A stretch of DNA of 64,000 nucleotides from Acetobacter vaccinii (GTDB lineage Bacteria > Pseudomonadota > Alphaproteobacteria > Acetobacterales > Acetobacteraceae). The position numbers and the translations under genes were made by a program. Where the stretch lies: NCBI RefSeq assembly GCF_008365315.1, contig NZ_CP043508.1, positions 1-64,000 on the forward strand. The letters are read 5' to 3'. This document shows positions 35,012 through 43,150 of this stretch, piece by piece (position 1 is the stretch's first letter; every line of letters begins with the position of its first letter). The notes below the pieces were generated by a model that ran no database searches, had not been told where the DNA came from, and saw only the letters and a list, made by a program, of their open reading frames with translations.

Positions 35012-35143
35012 TCAGGTGCGTTCGAGCGCCTGCCGCCATTTGGCAAGACGGTTTGCAACAGGGCCAAGTGCCAGCGCGAACAGGGTCACAGACACAAGAA
35101 ACGGCAACAGAAGCAGGAGCATGGTTTTTGTAAGATCACTCAT
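35012..35143 (-). CDS. 43-residue single-pass membrane protein
   Basis: From the ATG at 35143 the minus strand encodes MSDLTKTMLLLLLPFLVSVT, then LFALALGPVANRL and a basic end AKWRQALERT. One clear membrane helix precedes a positively charged tail. The start overlaps the stop of the gene at 35136-35423 (ATGAGTGA), implying translational coupling. No family is recognised. Confidence 0.45.
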   Translation of the reverse strand: MSDLTKTMLLLLLPFLVSVTLFALALGPVANRLAKWRQALERT

Positions 35144-35423
35144 TGTCCTGTTCCTCCTTGTCCTTAGGATATGGGATATACATCAACAGAGTCAAAGAAA
35201 TTACCTCTGCCAGACTGGCGGAAACCCCGATCAGCACAAGGTGGGTGCGGCTGATACTCTGGGTTGAGGACAGAACCGGAGTGAAGATGCCGACACCCAG
35301 AAGACTCATGGCGGTTGTCTGGAAAAGACCCGCCAAAGCCTTCAATCTGTCTTCAAGATGTTTTGGCGTCTGGCTTGGTGGGAGCAAAACCCGCAAAATG
35401 GGGTGGGGTTGTTTCGTTGTCAT
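35136..35423 (-). CDS. Small membrane protein
   Basis: A 95-residue protein with a basic N-terminus (LRVLLPPSQTPKHLEDRLKA) and two predicted membrane helices (FQTTAMSLLGVGIFTPVL and THLVLIGVSASLAEVISLTL), ending in a charged tail (KDKEEQDNE). It is followed by the overlapping 43-residue membrane protein. Function unknown; small membrane pairs like this occur on many conjugative elements. Confidence 0.55.
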   Translation of the reverse strand: MTTKQPHPILRVLLPPSQTPKHLEDRLKALAGLFQTTAMSLLGVGIFTPVLSSTQSISRTHLVLIGVSASLAEVISLTLLMYIPYPKDKEEQDNE

Positions 35424-35477
35424 GCGTTCTCTGTCGCGTTCAGGATTGCCGGGCCTTTCGGCCCGGCTGGTTGCTGT

Positions 35478-36155
35478 TTAGATGCCTAGCGCGTCATCAA
35501 GCGCGGCGGCAGCCTCCTGTGTCAGGCTACGGCGGTTAGCACGGGGCTGGTAGGGTTCCCACGCTTCGCCCATCAGTTCCGCATAAGCGGCGCAAGCTCC
35601 GCTGGCGATGCACGCAAGGGCGTATGCCTTTGCGCCATGTTCAGCGGCGATCCGCACCAGCACATCGCTATGGTTTTCTCCGCCGTCAATGCCCATGTGG
35701 TCTTCGTCGCGTTGCTCGTTCTTCCACGCGTCCTTTGCATCCTTGGCAATCTGGCGGCGGGATTCAAAAAAGTTCGCGGCACCATAGGCAGACCGCACAA
35801 ACGCATCGACAATGCGATCAAGGTGCATCTTGAGACCCCGGAAGTCGTCTTCGCCCCGGTAGTGAGAAACCAGAATGGGGCGCAGGGCAGTGTATTGGTC
35901 ACGAATAGCGCTATCACCCAGCCCGACCAGTTCGTCCGGGTCACCGCCGTCCAAGCCAAACCCGCTACGGATTTTTGCCATGCGGCTATCATCGGGGGCC
36001 AGCCGCAGCACATCTGCCAGCGTGGGAGCAGACAGTGCCTTCATACGCTGTTCCGTCTCATGGAACTGGCGGGCGCGGGCAGGAGATACGGAACCGGCCG
36101 CGTCACCCTTGCGGGAAGAGCTGGCCTTGCGTACGGTGCTTTTAACGTCGGACAT
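35478..36155 (-). CDS. Hypothetical protein
   Basis: A 225-residue soluble protein; ATG 36155 is chosen as AGAGGTAG lies upstream and the frame before it has no coding look. The N-terminus is basic (SDVKSTVRKASSSRKGDAAG). The body is helical, with FRGLKMHLDRIVDAFVRSAY and DVLVRIAAEHGAKAYALACI. No known domain. It stands upstream of the small membrane gene pair and may be transcribed with it. Confidence 0.6.
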   Translation of the reverse strand: MSDVKSTVRKASSSRKGDAAGSVSPARARQFHETEQRMKALSAPTLADVLRLAPDDSRMAKIRSGFGLDGGDPDELVGLGDSAIRDQYTALRPILVSHYRGEDDFRGLKMHLDRIVDAFVRSAYGAANFFESRRQIAKDAKDAWKNEQRDEDHMGIDGGENHSDVLVRIAAEHGAKAYALACIASGACAAYAELMGEAWEPYQPRANRRSLTQEAAAALDDALGI

Positions 36156-36231
36156 GAAACTACCTCTTTCAGTTCTGGCGCAGTCCCGGTCTGGTGTTAC
36201 CGCACCGACCGGGGCGCTCTGTTGTTTGGGC

Positions 36232-36315
36232 TTATTCCCTCTCAACAAATAAAGAATAGTACAAACCCGCCCCAATGACAAGCATAAACCCGCAGAAAAC
36301 AGCCAAAAACGGCAT
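36232..36315 (-). CDS. Possible 27-residue membrane peptide
   Basis: The minus strand from 36315 encodes MPFLAVFCGFMLVIGAGLYY then SLFVERE and a stop, one hydrophobic helix with a charged end. It lies in the upstream region of the gene at 35478-36155. No clear ribosome site, so it may be chance. Confidence 0.25.
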   Translation of the reverse strand: MPFLAVFCGFMLVIGAGLYYSLFVERE

Positions 36316-36383
36316 TTTTTATTTTGTTTTTAGCATAATTATTTCTTGCGCGGAGACTATACTTCCTGTTACTTCCACTCTTC

Positions 36384-36479
36384 ATGAGCAAAGGCCACGT
36401 CCGGGCACAAGGTCGGTCCCACGGCAGAGCGAGCGCAGAGCGGGAGCCGCGTAGCGCGCCGAAGGCGTCTGGCCGTCAG
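36384..36479. repeat. 96-bp direct repeat, copy A
   Basis: Same sequence as 47743-47839; the right-hand 60 bp (36420-36479, beginning ACGGCAGAGCGAGCGCAGAG from 36421) are identical. It overlaps the stop of the gene at 36476-37240. The two copies bracket an 11-kb gene block. Confidence 0.75.
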
Positions 36480-37240
36480 AACGGAATAGCCACATCCTCC
36501 CACAGATCGAGAGACAGGGTCTCTGACGGCGGAGAAGGCACAGGCTCCTGCTCCCGCAGAACATCCGCCAGTTCCGGGTAGTCCCGCTCCAGATCAGACC
36601 GGAGCACTGGCGAACAGCGCGCCACAGCGCCATCACCGTGAACCCCGCAACACAGCCACAGCGAGAAACCCCGCATGATGACCGCAAGCCTGCGCCGGGG
36701 CTCCACGGCCAGCCTTGTCTGCCCGCAGGCATCCCACACACACCGCCATGCCCCGCACTCAGGCTCCTGTGCCGCTAAGCGCCACACCCATGCCCGTTGT
36801 CCCCGACACTGGGCCAGAGCCCTGTTCACGGCCGATGCCTCGTAAAGGCAGACCTGCGACATGGCCCGCAGATGGCCTGCGAGCCGCCAGTCCACCCATG
36901 TGAACAGTGGACGCCACGCACAGTCCCAGACCCGCTGGCCAGCCTTCCAGAAAGTATAGTCGTGCTCGCTCGCACCCCACGGTGGAATGAGAGAGTGCCG
37001 GGCCAGAAAGTTCAGCCGGGGCCACATCCGGGCCAGAACCGGCAGGCAGGCCTGCCGCTGCGGAAGCCTGAAAGGATCAAACGCGACCGTGAACACTGCC
37101 CGTGTCATCTCCATGCCGTCGATGGCCCCGGCAAAACTCCGGCCAAGGGCCGCATCACGCCGCAGGCGGGCTTGCAGCGCAGCCCTGTCACGGGCCGGAC
37201 CCGTGACGCGCAGCGTCAGGGTGATCTCGATCTCTCTCAT
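36476..37240 (-). CDS. Hypothetical protein
   Basis: A 254-residue protein, rich in Trp, Arg and Cys, coupled by overlap (stop at 37237-37239 against ATG 37240) to the upstream gene. The start REIEITLTLRVTGPARDRAA suggests a beta strand then helix. A middle segment (ASEHDYTFWKAGQRVWDCAW) is aromatic. No family recognised. Its last codons run into the direct repeat at 36384-36479. Confidence 0.55.
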   Translation of the reverse strand: MREIEITLTLRVTGPARDRAALQARLRRDAALGRSFAGAIDGMEMTRAVFTVAFDPFRLPQRQACLPVLARMWPRLNFLARHSLIPPWGASEHDYTFWKAGQRVWDCAWRPLFTWVDWRLAGHLRAMSQVCLYEASAVNRALAQCRGQRAWVWRLAAQEPECGAWRCVWDACGQTRLAVEPRRRLAVIMRGFSLWLCCGVHGDGAVARCSPVLRSDLERDYPELADVLREQEPVPSPPSETLSLDLWEDVAIPF

Positions 37241-37797
37241 GCTGCGTCCCTGATCCAGGTGTCACCCGGCACATCCAGCCCCTCCCAGCGCAGCAGGAAC
37301 CAGTGGCGGTACCACTCGGCATGGATATCCGCCGCATTGAGCGCATCCGCCTGACGCTGCGCCTCCTCGCAACTGGCCATGGGCTCTGTCAGTTCATTGG
37401 CCAGCGTGCCATCCACCACGATCCATGCCCCCGCATGCTCACCATAGGTCTGCGGATCATCCGCAAGCTGCCAGACCACAGCCTCCAGAGGAGGCGGGGG
37501 TGCATCACACTGGGCACAGTCGGCCAGACGGCCCGGATAGGCCGCTTCAACCAGCGGCCTGAAGCGGGAACGCCAGAACCCCCGGGCCATGGCGCAGCGG
37601 GCCGGGACAGGCATCACCCGCATGATTTCATCGAGCAGGCGTTCGCGGGCATTATCATTGAGGTCTTCGGGAGCGATGGAGACGCTGATCAGCGCCCCAT
37701 CCGCGCCACGGGCCTGCACCGGGGCTGGCATGAGGCTGGCATGAGGCTGGCATGAGGCTGGCATGAGGCTGGCATGAGGCTGGCCCGCCCGCGCCAC
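37237..37797 (-). CDS. Hypothetical protein with 11-bp tandem repeat at start
   Basis: 186 codons at most; the first 22 come from the 11-bp tandem repeat at 37723-37777 and give the repeat peptide PHASLMPASCQPHASLMPA. A better start may be the ATG at 37731, giving 164 residues beginning MPAPVQARGADGALISVSIA. The body holds a C-x-x-C motif (ADCAQCDAPPP) and an acidic/aromatic end (AEWYRHWFLLRWEGLDVPGD). Every repeat unit contains an ATG, and 11 is not a multiple of 3, so starts occur in all frames. Function unknown. Confidence 0.55.
   Translation of the reverse strand: MARAGQPHASLMPASCQPHASLMPAPVQARGADGALISVSIAPEDLNDNARERLLDEIMRVMPVPARCAMARGFWRSRFRPLVEAAYPGRLADCAQCDAPPPPLEAVVWQLADDPQTYGEHAGAWIVVDGTLANELTEPMASCEEAQRQADALNAADIHAEWYRHWFLLRWEGLDVPGDTWIRDAA
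37723..37777. repeat. Five 11-bp tandem repeats (GGCTGGCATGA)
   Basis: GGCTGGCATGA occurs five times in perfect tandem, with a sixth partial unit at 37778. It covers the translation start region of the minus-strand gene ending at 37237. Confidence 0.9.
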
Positions 37798-37929
37798 AGC
37801 GGCGTGAGCACAGGAACAGGACTACTACGGACTGGTGTCATGATCATTCCTTCAAGCTGCTGCCGGGCTTACGCCCACAACACGCCGCGATAGGCTGGAG
37901 TGTGTTTTTTTGTCTGGATGGAGACCTGC

Positions 37930-38265
37930 ATGCCCCTCGCCCGTACCCGACAGTACGCCCGCCGCCTTGTCTGGATCGGCCTGTATGGCTGTATCGCCTA
38001 CTGCACCGCACTTGCGGTTCTCAGCGGGCTTTGCCTGCTTGCGGGCGACCTGCTGGTCCACGCCATGCTGCAACGCAGCGCGTGGACACTCCCCGCCCTC
38101 TACTGGCTCGATCATCATGACGGAGCATGGCTGCTGGCTCATGGGATGCAGGGGCTCCACCAGAGCGAACAGATCCTGCGGGTGAGCGCGCTCGTCCCCG
38201 CAGGTCTGGCCCTTGTGTGGAAACTCTCGCGCCCTCAGGCGGCAAGAGCCAGATCAGGCGCCTGA
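37930..38265 (+). CDS. Small membrane protein
   Basis: A 111-residue protein; the ATG at 37930 has GGAG 7 nt before it, better than the upstream in-frame start. Membrane helices are VWIGLYGCIAYCTALAVL with SGLCLLAGDLLVHAML, and a weaker one near ILRVSALVPAGLALVW. The C-terminus is basic. Its 3' end overlaps the convergent ArdC-like gene by 31 nt. Function unknown. Confidence 0.55.
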   Translation: MPLARTRQYARRLVWIGLYGCIAYCTALAVLSGLCLLAGDLLVHAMLQRSAWTLPALYWLDHHDGAWLLAHGMQGLHQSEQILRVSALVPAGLALVWKLSRPQAARARSGA

Positions 38266-39182
38266 AGGCTGTCGTCACCCTCTTGATGGCCCGCGCATTT
38301 CAGGAGATAGTCCACGGCAGCCGAAGCCTGCGAGGCAGCGGTAAAGATTGCCCGCCGGTCTGACTTCATCAGGCTGACCCACGACTGGATGTAAGCAGCA
38401 TGCCGCAGGCTGGGGGCAATGCCCATCACCGCGCAGAGCTGGGCGGCTGAAATCTCGGCTACCAGCTCTTCCATCTGGTAAGCAGAATCCCCAAAGCGCT
38501 TGCCAAAAGTGCGGTTAAGCCGGTGCTCTGCGCCCGTCCAATGCGCCAGTTCGTGTGCCTGAACCCCGAACATGGCCTCCGGGCTGGAGAAGGCGGCAGG
38601 AGGCGGGCACTGGATATAATCGAAACGGGGATGGTAATAGGCCTCGTTCCCACCAAAGCGCATCTCGGCACCTGTTGCCTGCACAAAAGCCTCCAGGGCG
38701 GCATTGGTGGCATGAGGGGGCTCGACTGGGGCAAGACCACAGACCGCCTCGGGCAACCCGTCAATCTGCGCCACATTAAAGACCGTAAACCGTTTGAGGA
38801 AGGCAATGCCAAATGCCTCTTCCCCACTGGCCTCCGCCCGCTCCTGTTCCGCACGTGGGACATAGGTGCTGGCGTAGACAAGGCTCACCCCTTTTTCACC
38901 ACGGCGGACCTGACCGCCCACGGCCGCCGCCTGTCGATAGGTGAGCCAGCGGGACTGCCCGTAGCCACTGGCCGAGGCCGCAAGCCAGAGCAGCAGCACG
39001 TTGATCCCGCTGTAACGCGCATTGGTCGTGGCATTCACCGGCAGTCCTGAGGGGCCTGTGGTCGTACTCCAGGGCCGGGTCCACGGCAGGGTACCGCTTT
39101 CCACCTCGGCGATGATCCGATTGGTGACTTCGGTGTAGATATCCTGTCTGTTTGTCTTCGCCTGTGCCTGATGCTGTGCCAT
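38235..39182 (-). CDS. ardC: ArdC-like antirestriction protein
   Basis: A 315-residue protein (start MAQHQAQAKTNRQDIYTEVT chosen where the family begins). The N-terminal ssDNA-binding domain includes SGTLPWTRPW, NARYSGINVLLLWLAASASG and GEKGVSLVYA; the C-terminal metallopeptidase-like domain carries FGVQAHELAHWTGAEHRLNR (zinc HExxH) and MEELVAEISAAQLC (Glu). ArdC proteins protect incoming plasmid DNA from host restriction in the recipient. Its place on the mobilisation backbone fits this. Confidence 0.9.
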   Translation of the reverse strand: MAQHQAQAKTNRQDIYTEVTNRIIAEVESGTLPWTRPWSTTTGPSGLPVNATTNARYSGINVLLLWLAASASGYGQSRWLTYRQAAAVGGQVRRGEKGVSLVYASTYVPRAEQERAEASGEEAFGIAFLKRFTVFNVAQIDGLPEAVCGLAPVEPPHATNAALEAFVQATGAEMRFGGNEAYYHPRFDYIQCPPPAAFSSPEAMFGVQAHELAHWTGAEHRLNRTFGKRFGDSAYQMEELVAEISAAQLCAVMGIAPSLRHAAYIQSWVSLMKSDRRAIFTAASQASAAVDYLLKCAGHQEGDDSLQAPDLALAA

Positions 39183-39448
39183 GTCCTGTTTTTCCTTTTC
39201 GGACCGTGCTGCCACCCGGGGGTGGCCGATAACGACCGGCAGGGGGTGCATGAGGCGGGCGTTGCATGCGCAGCACCGCAGCACAGCGGAGGACCTGGCT
39301 GTGCCAGGTTGCCACGCACGACGGCACCCCCAGACCGGCGTTTCGGCCGCCCCAGGGTGCTGTGCGCTCCTCTGCTTTTTTCTGTTTTTGTGTTTCCTGC
39401 CTTGTCTGTGACTGACGTCAGTCTGGATTATCTGGCCTGCCAGTTCTA
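39183..39448. other. Intergenic region between ardC and Phd/VapC
   Basis: About 270 nt with divergent promoters presumably on each side. The frame upstream of ardC stays open but does not look like part of the protein. No other gene is seen. Confidence 0.4.
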
Positions 39449-39470
39449 TTTGTAGTAACGTATCTACAAA
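39449..39470. promoter_or_regulatory. Inverted repeat operator of Phd/VapC operon
   Basis: TTTGTAG-N8-CTACAAA is a perfect 7-bp inverted repeat ending 15 nt before the antitoxin start, in the usual place for autorepression. Confidence 0.6.
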
Positions 39471-39485
39471 GGGGAGGGTCAGGCC

Positions 39486-39740
39486 ATGACGATCACCACA
39501 GTTTCAAGCCGGGAATTCAACCAGGATACGGGCCGGGCCAAAAGAGCCTCGCTGGATGGGCCTGTCTTCATCACGGACAGGGGCAAACCGGCTCATGTCC
39601 TGCTGACGATTGAAGAGTACAGAAAACTCACGGGTCAGCCGGACAGGATTGCCGATGCTCTGGCCATGCCCGGGATCGAAGACGTGGACTTTGATCCGTC
39701 CCCCCTCACCCTGGGTCTGCGCCCGGCTGATTTCTCCTGA
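39486..39740 (+). CDS. Phd/YefM-family antitoxin (second Phd/VapC pair)
   Basis: An 84-residue antitoxin: TTVSSREFNQDTGRAKRASL and VFITDRGKPAHVLLTIEEYR are the Phd/YefM signature. The GGGGAGGG run upstream may serve as ribosome site. The acidic C-terminus (MPGIEDVDFDPS) would block the PIN toxin. Its stop overlaps the toxin start (TGATG). Sequence differs from the other two Phd-like antitoxins in the window. Confidence 0.9.
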   Translation: MTITTVSSREFNQDTGRAKRASLDGPVFITDRGKPAHVLLTIEEYRKLTGQPDRIADALAMPGIEDVDFDPSPLTLGLRPADFS

Positions 39741-40168
39741 TGTTCGTCCTCGACACAAATGTCGTCTCGGAACTGCGTAAGGTCCGTTCGGGCAAAGCCA
39801 ACCCGGCCGTTGCCCTCTGGGCCGATCGTGTGGCCGCGGGCAGCCTCTATCTCTGCGCCATCACGGTCATGGAGCTTGAAGTGGGCATCCTGCGCGTCGA
39901 ACGCAGGGATGCCCGGCAGGGAGAAATGCTCAGGCACTGGATGGATCACCATGTCATGCCTGCGTTCAGGGACCGTATCCTGCCGGTGGATACTGCTGTT
40001 GCCCTGCGTTGCGCCCGGCTTCACGTTCCTGATCCCAGGGCTGAGCGCGACACCCTGATCGCCGCGACCGCCCTGGTTCATGGGATGACAGTCGTCACCC
40101 GCAATAGTGACGATTTCCGGTTCACGGGTGTGCCACTGCTCAACCCCTGGCTTTTCTCAGAGGGTTGA
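39740..40168 (+). CDS. PIN-domain toxin, FitB/VapC-like
   Basis: A 142-residue PIN ribonuclease: Asp5 in FVLDTNVVSELRK, Glu near residue 49 (VMELEVGILRVERRD), Asp in ERDTLIAATALVHGMTVVTR and the terminal NSDDFRFTGVPLLNPW. The VVSELRK and LNPW features are typical of FitB-like VapC toxins. Coupled to the antitoxin by a one-base stop-start overlap. Likely stabilises the element after segregation failure. Confidence 0.92.
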   Translation: MFVLDTNVVSELRKVRSGKANPAVALWADRVAAGSLYLCAITVMELEVGILRVERRDARQGEMLRHWMDHHVMPAFRDRILPVDTAVALRCARLHVPDPRAERDTLIAATALVHGMTVVTRNSDDFRFTGVPLLNPWLFSEG

Positions 40169-40384
40169 GCCGCTTTGTGTCCCGCCCCTGGCGGCCCTGC
40201 GTTCCACCCGGCGCATCTGCGCCCTGAGATTGCGCCCCGCCCGCCAGTCCCCTGGGGTGGAGGCTCCAAACACAAAAGCCCCGCTCCGGTGCCGCCAGCA
40301 CAGATGCCCCCCACGGGTCAGTTCAACCCGCCAGTCCGCATCCCCCATCCGGGCCCTGAGTTCACGCACATGATGTCGGCTCAT
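40157..40384 (-). CDS. Small HicA-like protein
   Basis: A 75-residue protein; ATG 40384 has GGGGAG 7 nt upstream, better than GTG 40408. The pattern VRELRARMGDADWRVELTRG then GHLCWRHRSGAFVFGAST and TPGDWRAGRNL resembles the dsRBD-like HicA fold (helix, strands with G-H, T-P-x-D-x-R). The His that HicA toxins use appears in GGHLCW. No HicB partner follows. It is the last gene of the long minus-strand operon and overlaps the 3' end of the PIN toxin gene. Confidence 0.55.
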   Translation of the reverse strand: MSRHHVRELRARMGDADWRVELTRGGHLCWRHRSGAFVFGASTPGDWRAGRNLRAQMRRVERRAARGGTQSGSTL

Positions 40385-40404
40385 GATCTGCTCCCCCGTC
40401 ACCC

Positions 40405-40713
40405 TCACATGCCCAGGGCACGGCGATAGATATCCAGCAGGGTCTCCTGCTCCTCGACCTCGGCCGGTTCCTGCCTGCGCAGACGGATGATCTGGCGGAT
40501 CACCTTCACATCAAACCCGGCCGACTTCGCTTCCGTAAAAATATCCCTGATGTCGCCACTGAGCGCTTTGCGCTCTTCTTCCAGCCGCTCGACACGTTCA
40601 ATGATACTGCGCAGCCTGTCGGCCGCGATCCCGCCCACCTGTGTCTGGCTGTCCTCGTGATCAGCCTCATGCCCGGCCTCGCCGGGTCTGTAGAATGTGC
40701 CATCAGCCATCAT
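40405..40713 (-). CDS. gapR: GapR-like DUF2312 nucleoid protein
   Basis: A 102-residue protein clearly of the DUF2312/GapR family: AADRLRSIIERVERLEEERK, ALSGDIRDIFTEAKSAGFDV and VKVIRQIIRLRRQEPAEVEE, ending LLDIYRRALGM. GapR of Caulobacter binds overtwisted AT-rich DNA and supports replication. The first 20 residues differ from chromosomal copies. Being encoded in a mobile-element operon next to DUF1173 and a UvrD-type helicase, it may serve the element's own replication or transfer. Confidence 0.92.
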   Translation of the reverse strand: MMADGTFYRPGEAGHEADHEDSQTQVGGIAADRLRSIIERVERLEEERKALSGDIRDIFTEAKSAGFDVKVIRQIIRLRRQEPAEVEEQETLLDIYRRALGM

Positions 40714-40742
40714 GTCTGTTCCTCTGGAGATACGGTCGGGCC

Positions 40743-41246
40743 TCAGGGCCGTGACCAGGTCAGGTGTCCGTCTTCAAGGTGGTCCAGCCAGCGCGACCGA
40801 CGCGGATCAAGCCGCTCACCACGCTCCAGCAGCCGTCTCAGATGGGTCCGATGCTCCCCCATGCGCTCAGCAAGCACACGCTCGGACCAGCCAATGACAA
40901 GGCAGGCGCGGGCCACCTCCCGCGGGCCCATGGGCGGGCGGTTCCCACCCATCCGTACGGAGGCACTCAGGGGAGAGGGATACTGGCGGTGCAGCGCCCT
41001 GAGCGCGCACAGCCAGACCCGGACCTCGACCGGCATGGCGGCCTGCCCCCGCGCCCAGCACCGGAACTCGCTCCGGGGGATGCCCGAGCGCCGCTCCAGC
41101 TGCATAAGGGTCCAGCCCATGGTCTGACGGCACGAGGCCAGCAGCAGACCAGCACTGTGTCCCTGCTCCCCGTTATTCCCCGGCTCACCCCGGGGTTCTC
41201 CACAGCCCTGTCCACTATTTTGGTGGATAACTGCCCTCTCAGCCAT
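40743..41246 (-). CDS. Predicted HTH DNA-binding protein
   Basis: A 167-residue protein from ATG 41246 (a GTG/ATG six codons upstream is possible). Two HTH-like units can be seen: LASCRQTMGWTLMQLERRSG with PRSEFRCWARGQ, and REVARACLVIGWSERVLAER then EHRTHLRRLLERG. Its start overlaps the end of the DUF1173 gene. It probably regulates or marks the element; the target is unknown. Confidence 0.6.
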   Translation of the reverse strand: MAERAVIHQNSGQGCGEPRGEPGNNGEQGHSAGLLLASCRQTMGWTLMQLERRSGIPRSEFRCWARGQAAMPVEVRVWLCALRALHRQYPSPLSASVRMGGNRPPMGPREVARACLVIGWSERVLAERMGEHRTHLRRLLERGERLDPRRSRWLDHLEDGHLTWSRP

Positions 41247-42576
41247 GCGGCGGCCCCCCGACACGGGCCGGGAAGTCGGGGATCAGATCCGGCTGGGCGA
41301 CGGCATTCCAGCACCACCAGCGGTCCTGCCCGTAGACTGCGGTGTAATAGGCGCATTTCTGTGCCCGCCGGGCGGCATAGGCCTCGTCGTCACGGCCAAA
41401 CACCTCCATAGGCGTGCCCCGGGCCTCACCGGTATCGGTCAGCACAAAATCAGGGTGGACGACGTCACGCGTGGCATCAAAACGCAGGGGTTTGATAAAG
41501 CTGCGGCCCTGCGCCACAAGCCGCGTGGCCACCACCAGTTCGTGGCTGCTGGCCACGGGGATCAGGGTCTCGGGCGTCACCTCCATGAGAACCATGTCCG
41601 CAACACGGCACCCCATCGTCACACGCTCGCCATCGCACCCCACCCGGACACTGGCAATCGCCAGTCCGACCACCCTGATCCGGCGCTGCGCACGCGCAAG
41701 GCCGAGTGCGCGCAGCGCCATCGGGAAGCGCCGTGTCAGACGCTCATGCAGGGCGGCATCCCCCGTCACCCGCAGGCCATAGGCCTGCGCGCCATCGAAA
41801 CGCACCGCCGTGAAGCGGCCTCCTGCCCCCTGGCGGAGATCAATCCCGTCCACCACCCCCAGCAGCAGGAGCCGCCACTCCTGCCCGCAGCTCCGCGCGG
41901 TCTCGCGCAACAGGGCCGGACCCTCTTCATCGCCATAGCCGATCATCGCCAGACGATCGGCCAGGCTGGCCCCCCGGGCAGGCAGGATGGCCGAGGCCGC
42001 CCCCTCAAGGGCATGGCGCACCCCCGTCCACCACAGACGCCGCCGTCCCACCGCCGGGGACCAGCAGTTCAGCCCCGCACGTTCCCACAGCAGATGCACC
42101 AGACCCAGACTGCTCATCCGGCTCTGTCCACCCCCGCCCTGTCCGGCAGCCCCTGGCTCACGTCCGGCCCTGGGCGGGGTCTCGCCCTGGGCACGGGCCA
42201 TGATCCTGAGGGGCTGGTCGAGGCTGACACGCAGGCGGCCATCCGCCTGCTCCTCGATCACACCAGCCTCATACCCACCCCGGCCACTGCGGGCCGGATC
42301 GGGGTCGTGGAACGGGCAGCCCGGCGCATGCCAGTCCCCCTGCCCCGGGAAACGCGCCAGATGGAACGCCTCCACGGCCCGGCCATCCTGCTGGCGCACC
42401 CGCCGCCGCACCACAAGGGGCACAGGCTCCCCCTGCCAGAGGCAGTCGCAATGCGGGCGCATGTCCTGTCCGTGGCACGCCTGCAGCAGGGCCTGCCAGC
42501 GCCCGGCCAGTCGCGCCTCACCATCCCACGACAGCCGCCCGCGTGTCCCGTTGGGGAAGCTCACCCAGTCACTCAT
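41239..42576 (-). CDS. DUF1173 family protein
   Basis: A 445-residue protein from ATG 42576, which overlaps the upstream stop (ATGAGTGA). Family features of DUF1173 include the Cys/His-containing start (HCDCLWQGEPVPLVVRRR, then WHAPGCPFHDPDP), LGLVHLLWERAGLNCWSP and the C-terminal FIKPLRFDATRDVVHPDFVL followed by GTPMEVFGRDDEAY, which looks like a restriction-endonuclease-type fold (Asp, Glu). DUF1173 proteins are common on proteobacterial conjugative elements; their function is not established. The end overlaps the HTH gene. Confidence 0.8.
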   Translation of the reverse strand: MSDWVSFPNGTRGRLSWDGEARLAGRWQALLQACHGQDMRPHCDCLWQGEPVPLVVRRRVRQQDGRAVEAFHLARFPGQGDWHAPGCPFHDPDPARSGRGGYEAGVIEEQADGRLRVSLDQPLRIMARAQGETPPRAGREPGAAGQGGGGQSRMSSLGLVHLLWERAGLNCWSPAVGRRRLWWTGVRHALEGAASAILPARGASLADRLAMIGYGDEEGPALLRETARSCGQEWRLLLLGVVDGIDLRQGAGGRFTAVRFDGAQAYGLRVTGDAALHERLTRRFPMALRALGLARAQRRIRVVGLAIASVRVGCDGERVTMGCRVADMVLMEVTPETLIPVASSHELVVATRLVAQGRSFIKPLRFDATRDVVHPDFVLTDTGEARGTPMEVFGRDDEAYAARRAQKCAYYTAVYGQDRWWCWNAVAQPDLIPDFPARVGGPPHG

Positions 42577-43150
42577 CGCCCACCTCGTCGCACAGGCCAG
42601 GCGCCTCATGGCTGGCGACATCGGCAAACACCCGCTCACGGGCACCCCGGCGGATATGTGAGGCCATACGCGGACTGGCCGGACGATACTGGCCTGCCCC
42701 CCGACCCGGCTCGATCAGCCCCATCGTCTCCAGACTGGCCAGGGCCGCATGCACCTGGGCGTGGGTCAGGGCCAGCGCCTGCGCCAGCTGCGCGACCGTA
42801 TGGCCCGGTTTGGTCGTATCCGCCAGGGTCGCCAGCACCAGATCGGCCAGGGGAGAGGCCTGCACCGGGATCGTCTGGGGCATCCAGGGCACCTGCACAT
42901 AGACCCCATGGCCGATGGAGGCGATTTCACCAGCATGAACCATCTCTTCGAGGATGACGTGGAAGGCGCCGAGCATGGGCAGAGGAATATCGCGTCTGAG
43001 TTCGAGAACCGCATGCGGGCCACGCTGCAGACACTCGCGGATATGCGCGCGCACCGTATGCCGGGCCATGGCCCGCGCAGGGGCGGACATCCGGGCGTAA
43101 AGCGGGGGACGCGAGAGTGTGCGGGCCGCTGAAGGTTTACGAGGGGGCAT
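42569..43150 (-). CDS. Winged-helix protein of the mobile-element operon
   Basis: A 193-residue basic protein. Residues 30-90 (RAHIRECLQRGPHAVLELRR, EMVHAGEIASIGHGVYVQVP) and 105-160 (LADTTKPGHTVAQLAQALAL, AALASLETMGLIEPGRGAGQ) look like two winged-helix units. It overlaps the HD-GYP gene by one base and the DUF1173 gene by 8. Likely DNA-binding; role unknown. Confidence 0.65.
   Translation of the reverse strand: MPPRKPSAARTLSRPPLYARMSAPARAMARHTVRAHIRECLQRGPHAVLELRRDIPLPMLGAFHVILEEMVHAGEIASIGHGVYVQVPWMPQTIPVQASPLADLVLATLADTTKPGHTVAQLAQALALTHAQVHAALASLETMGLIEPGRGAGQYRPASPRMASHIRRGARERVFADVASHEAPGLCDEVGDE

Noticed and set aside
37723..37777. Tandem repeats as a CRISPR-like array
   Set aside because: Units are 11 bp in direct tandem without spacers and no cas gene is present; no CRISPR was seen in the window.
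41245..42957. A 570-codon open frame on the plus strand
   Set aside because: It lies opposite the DUF1173 and winged-helix genes; composition is that of a high-GC shadow.
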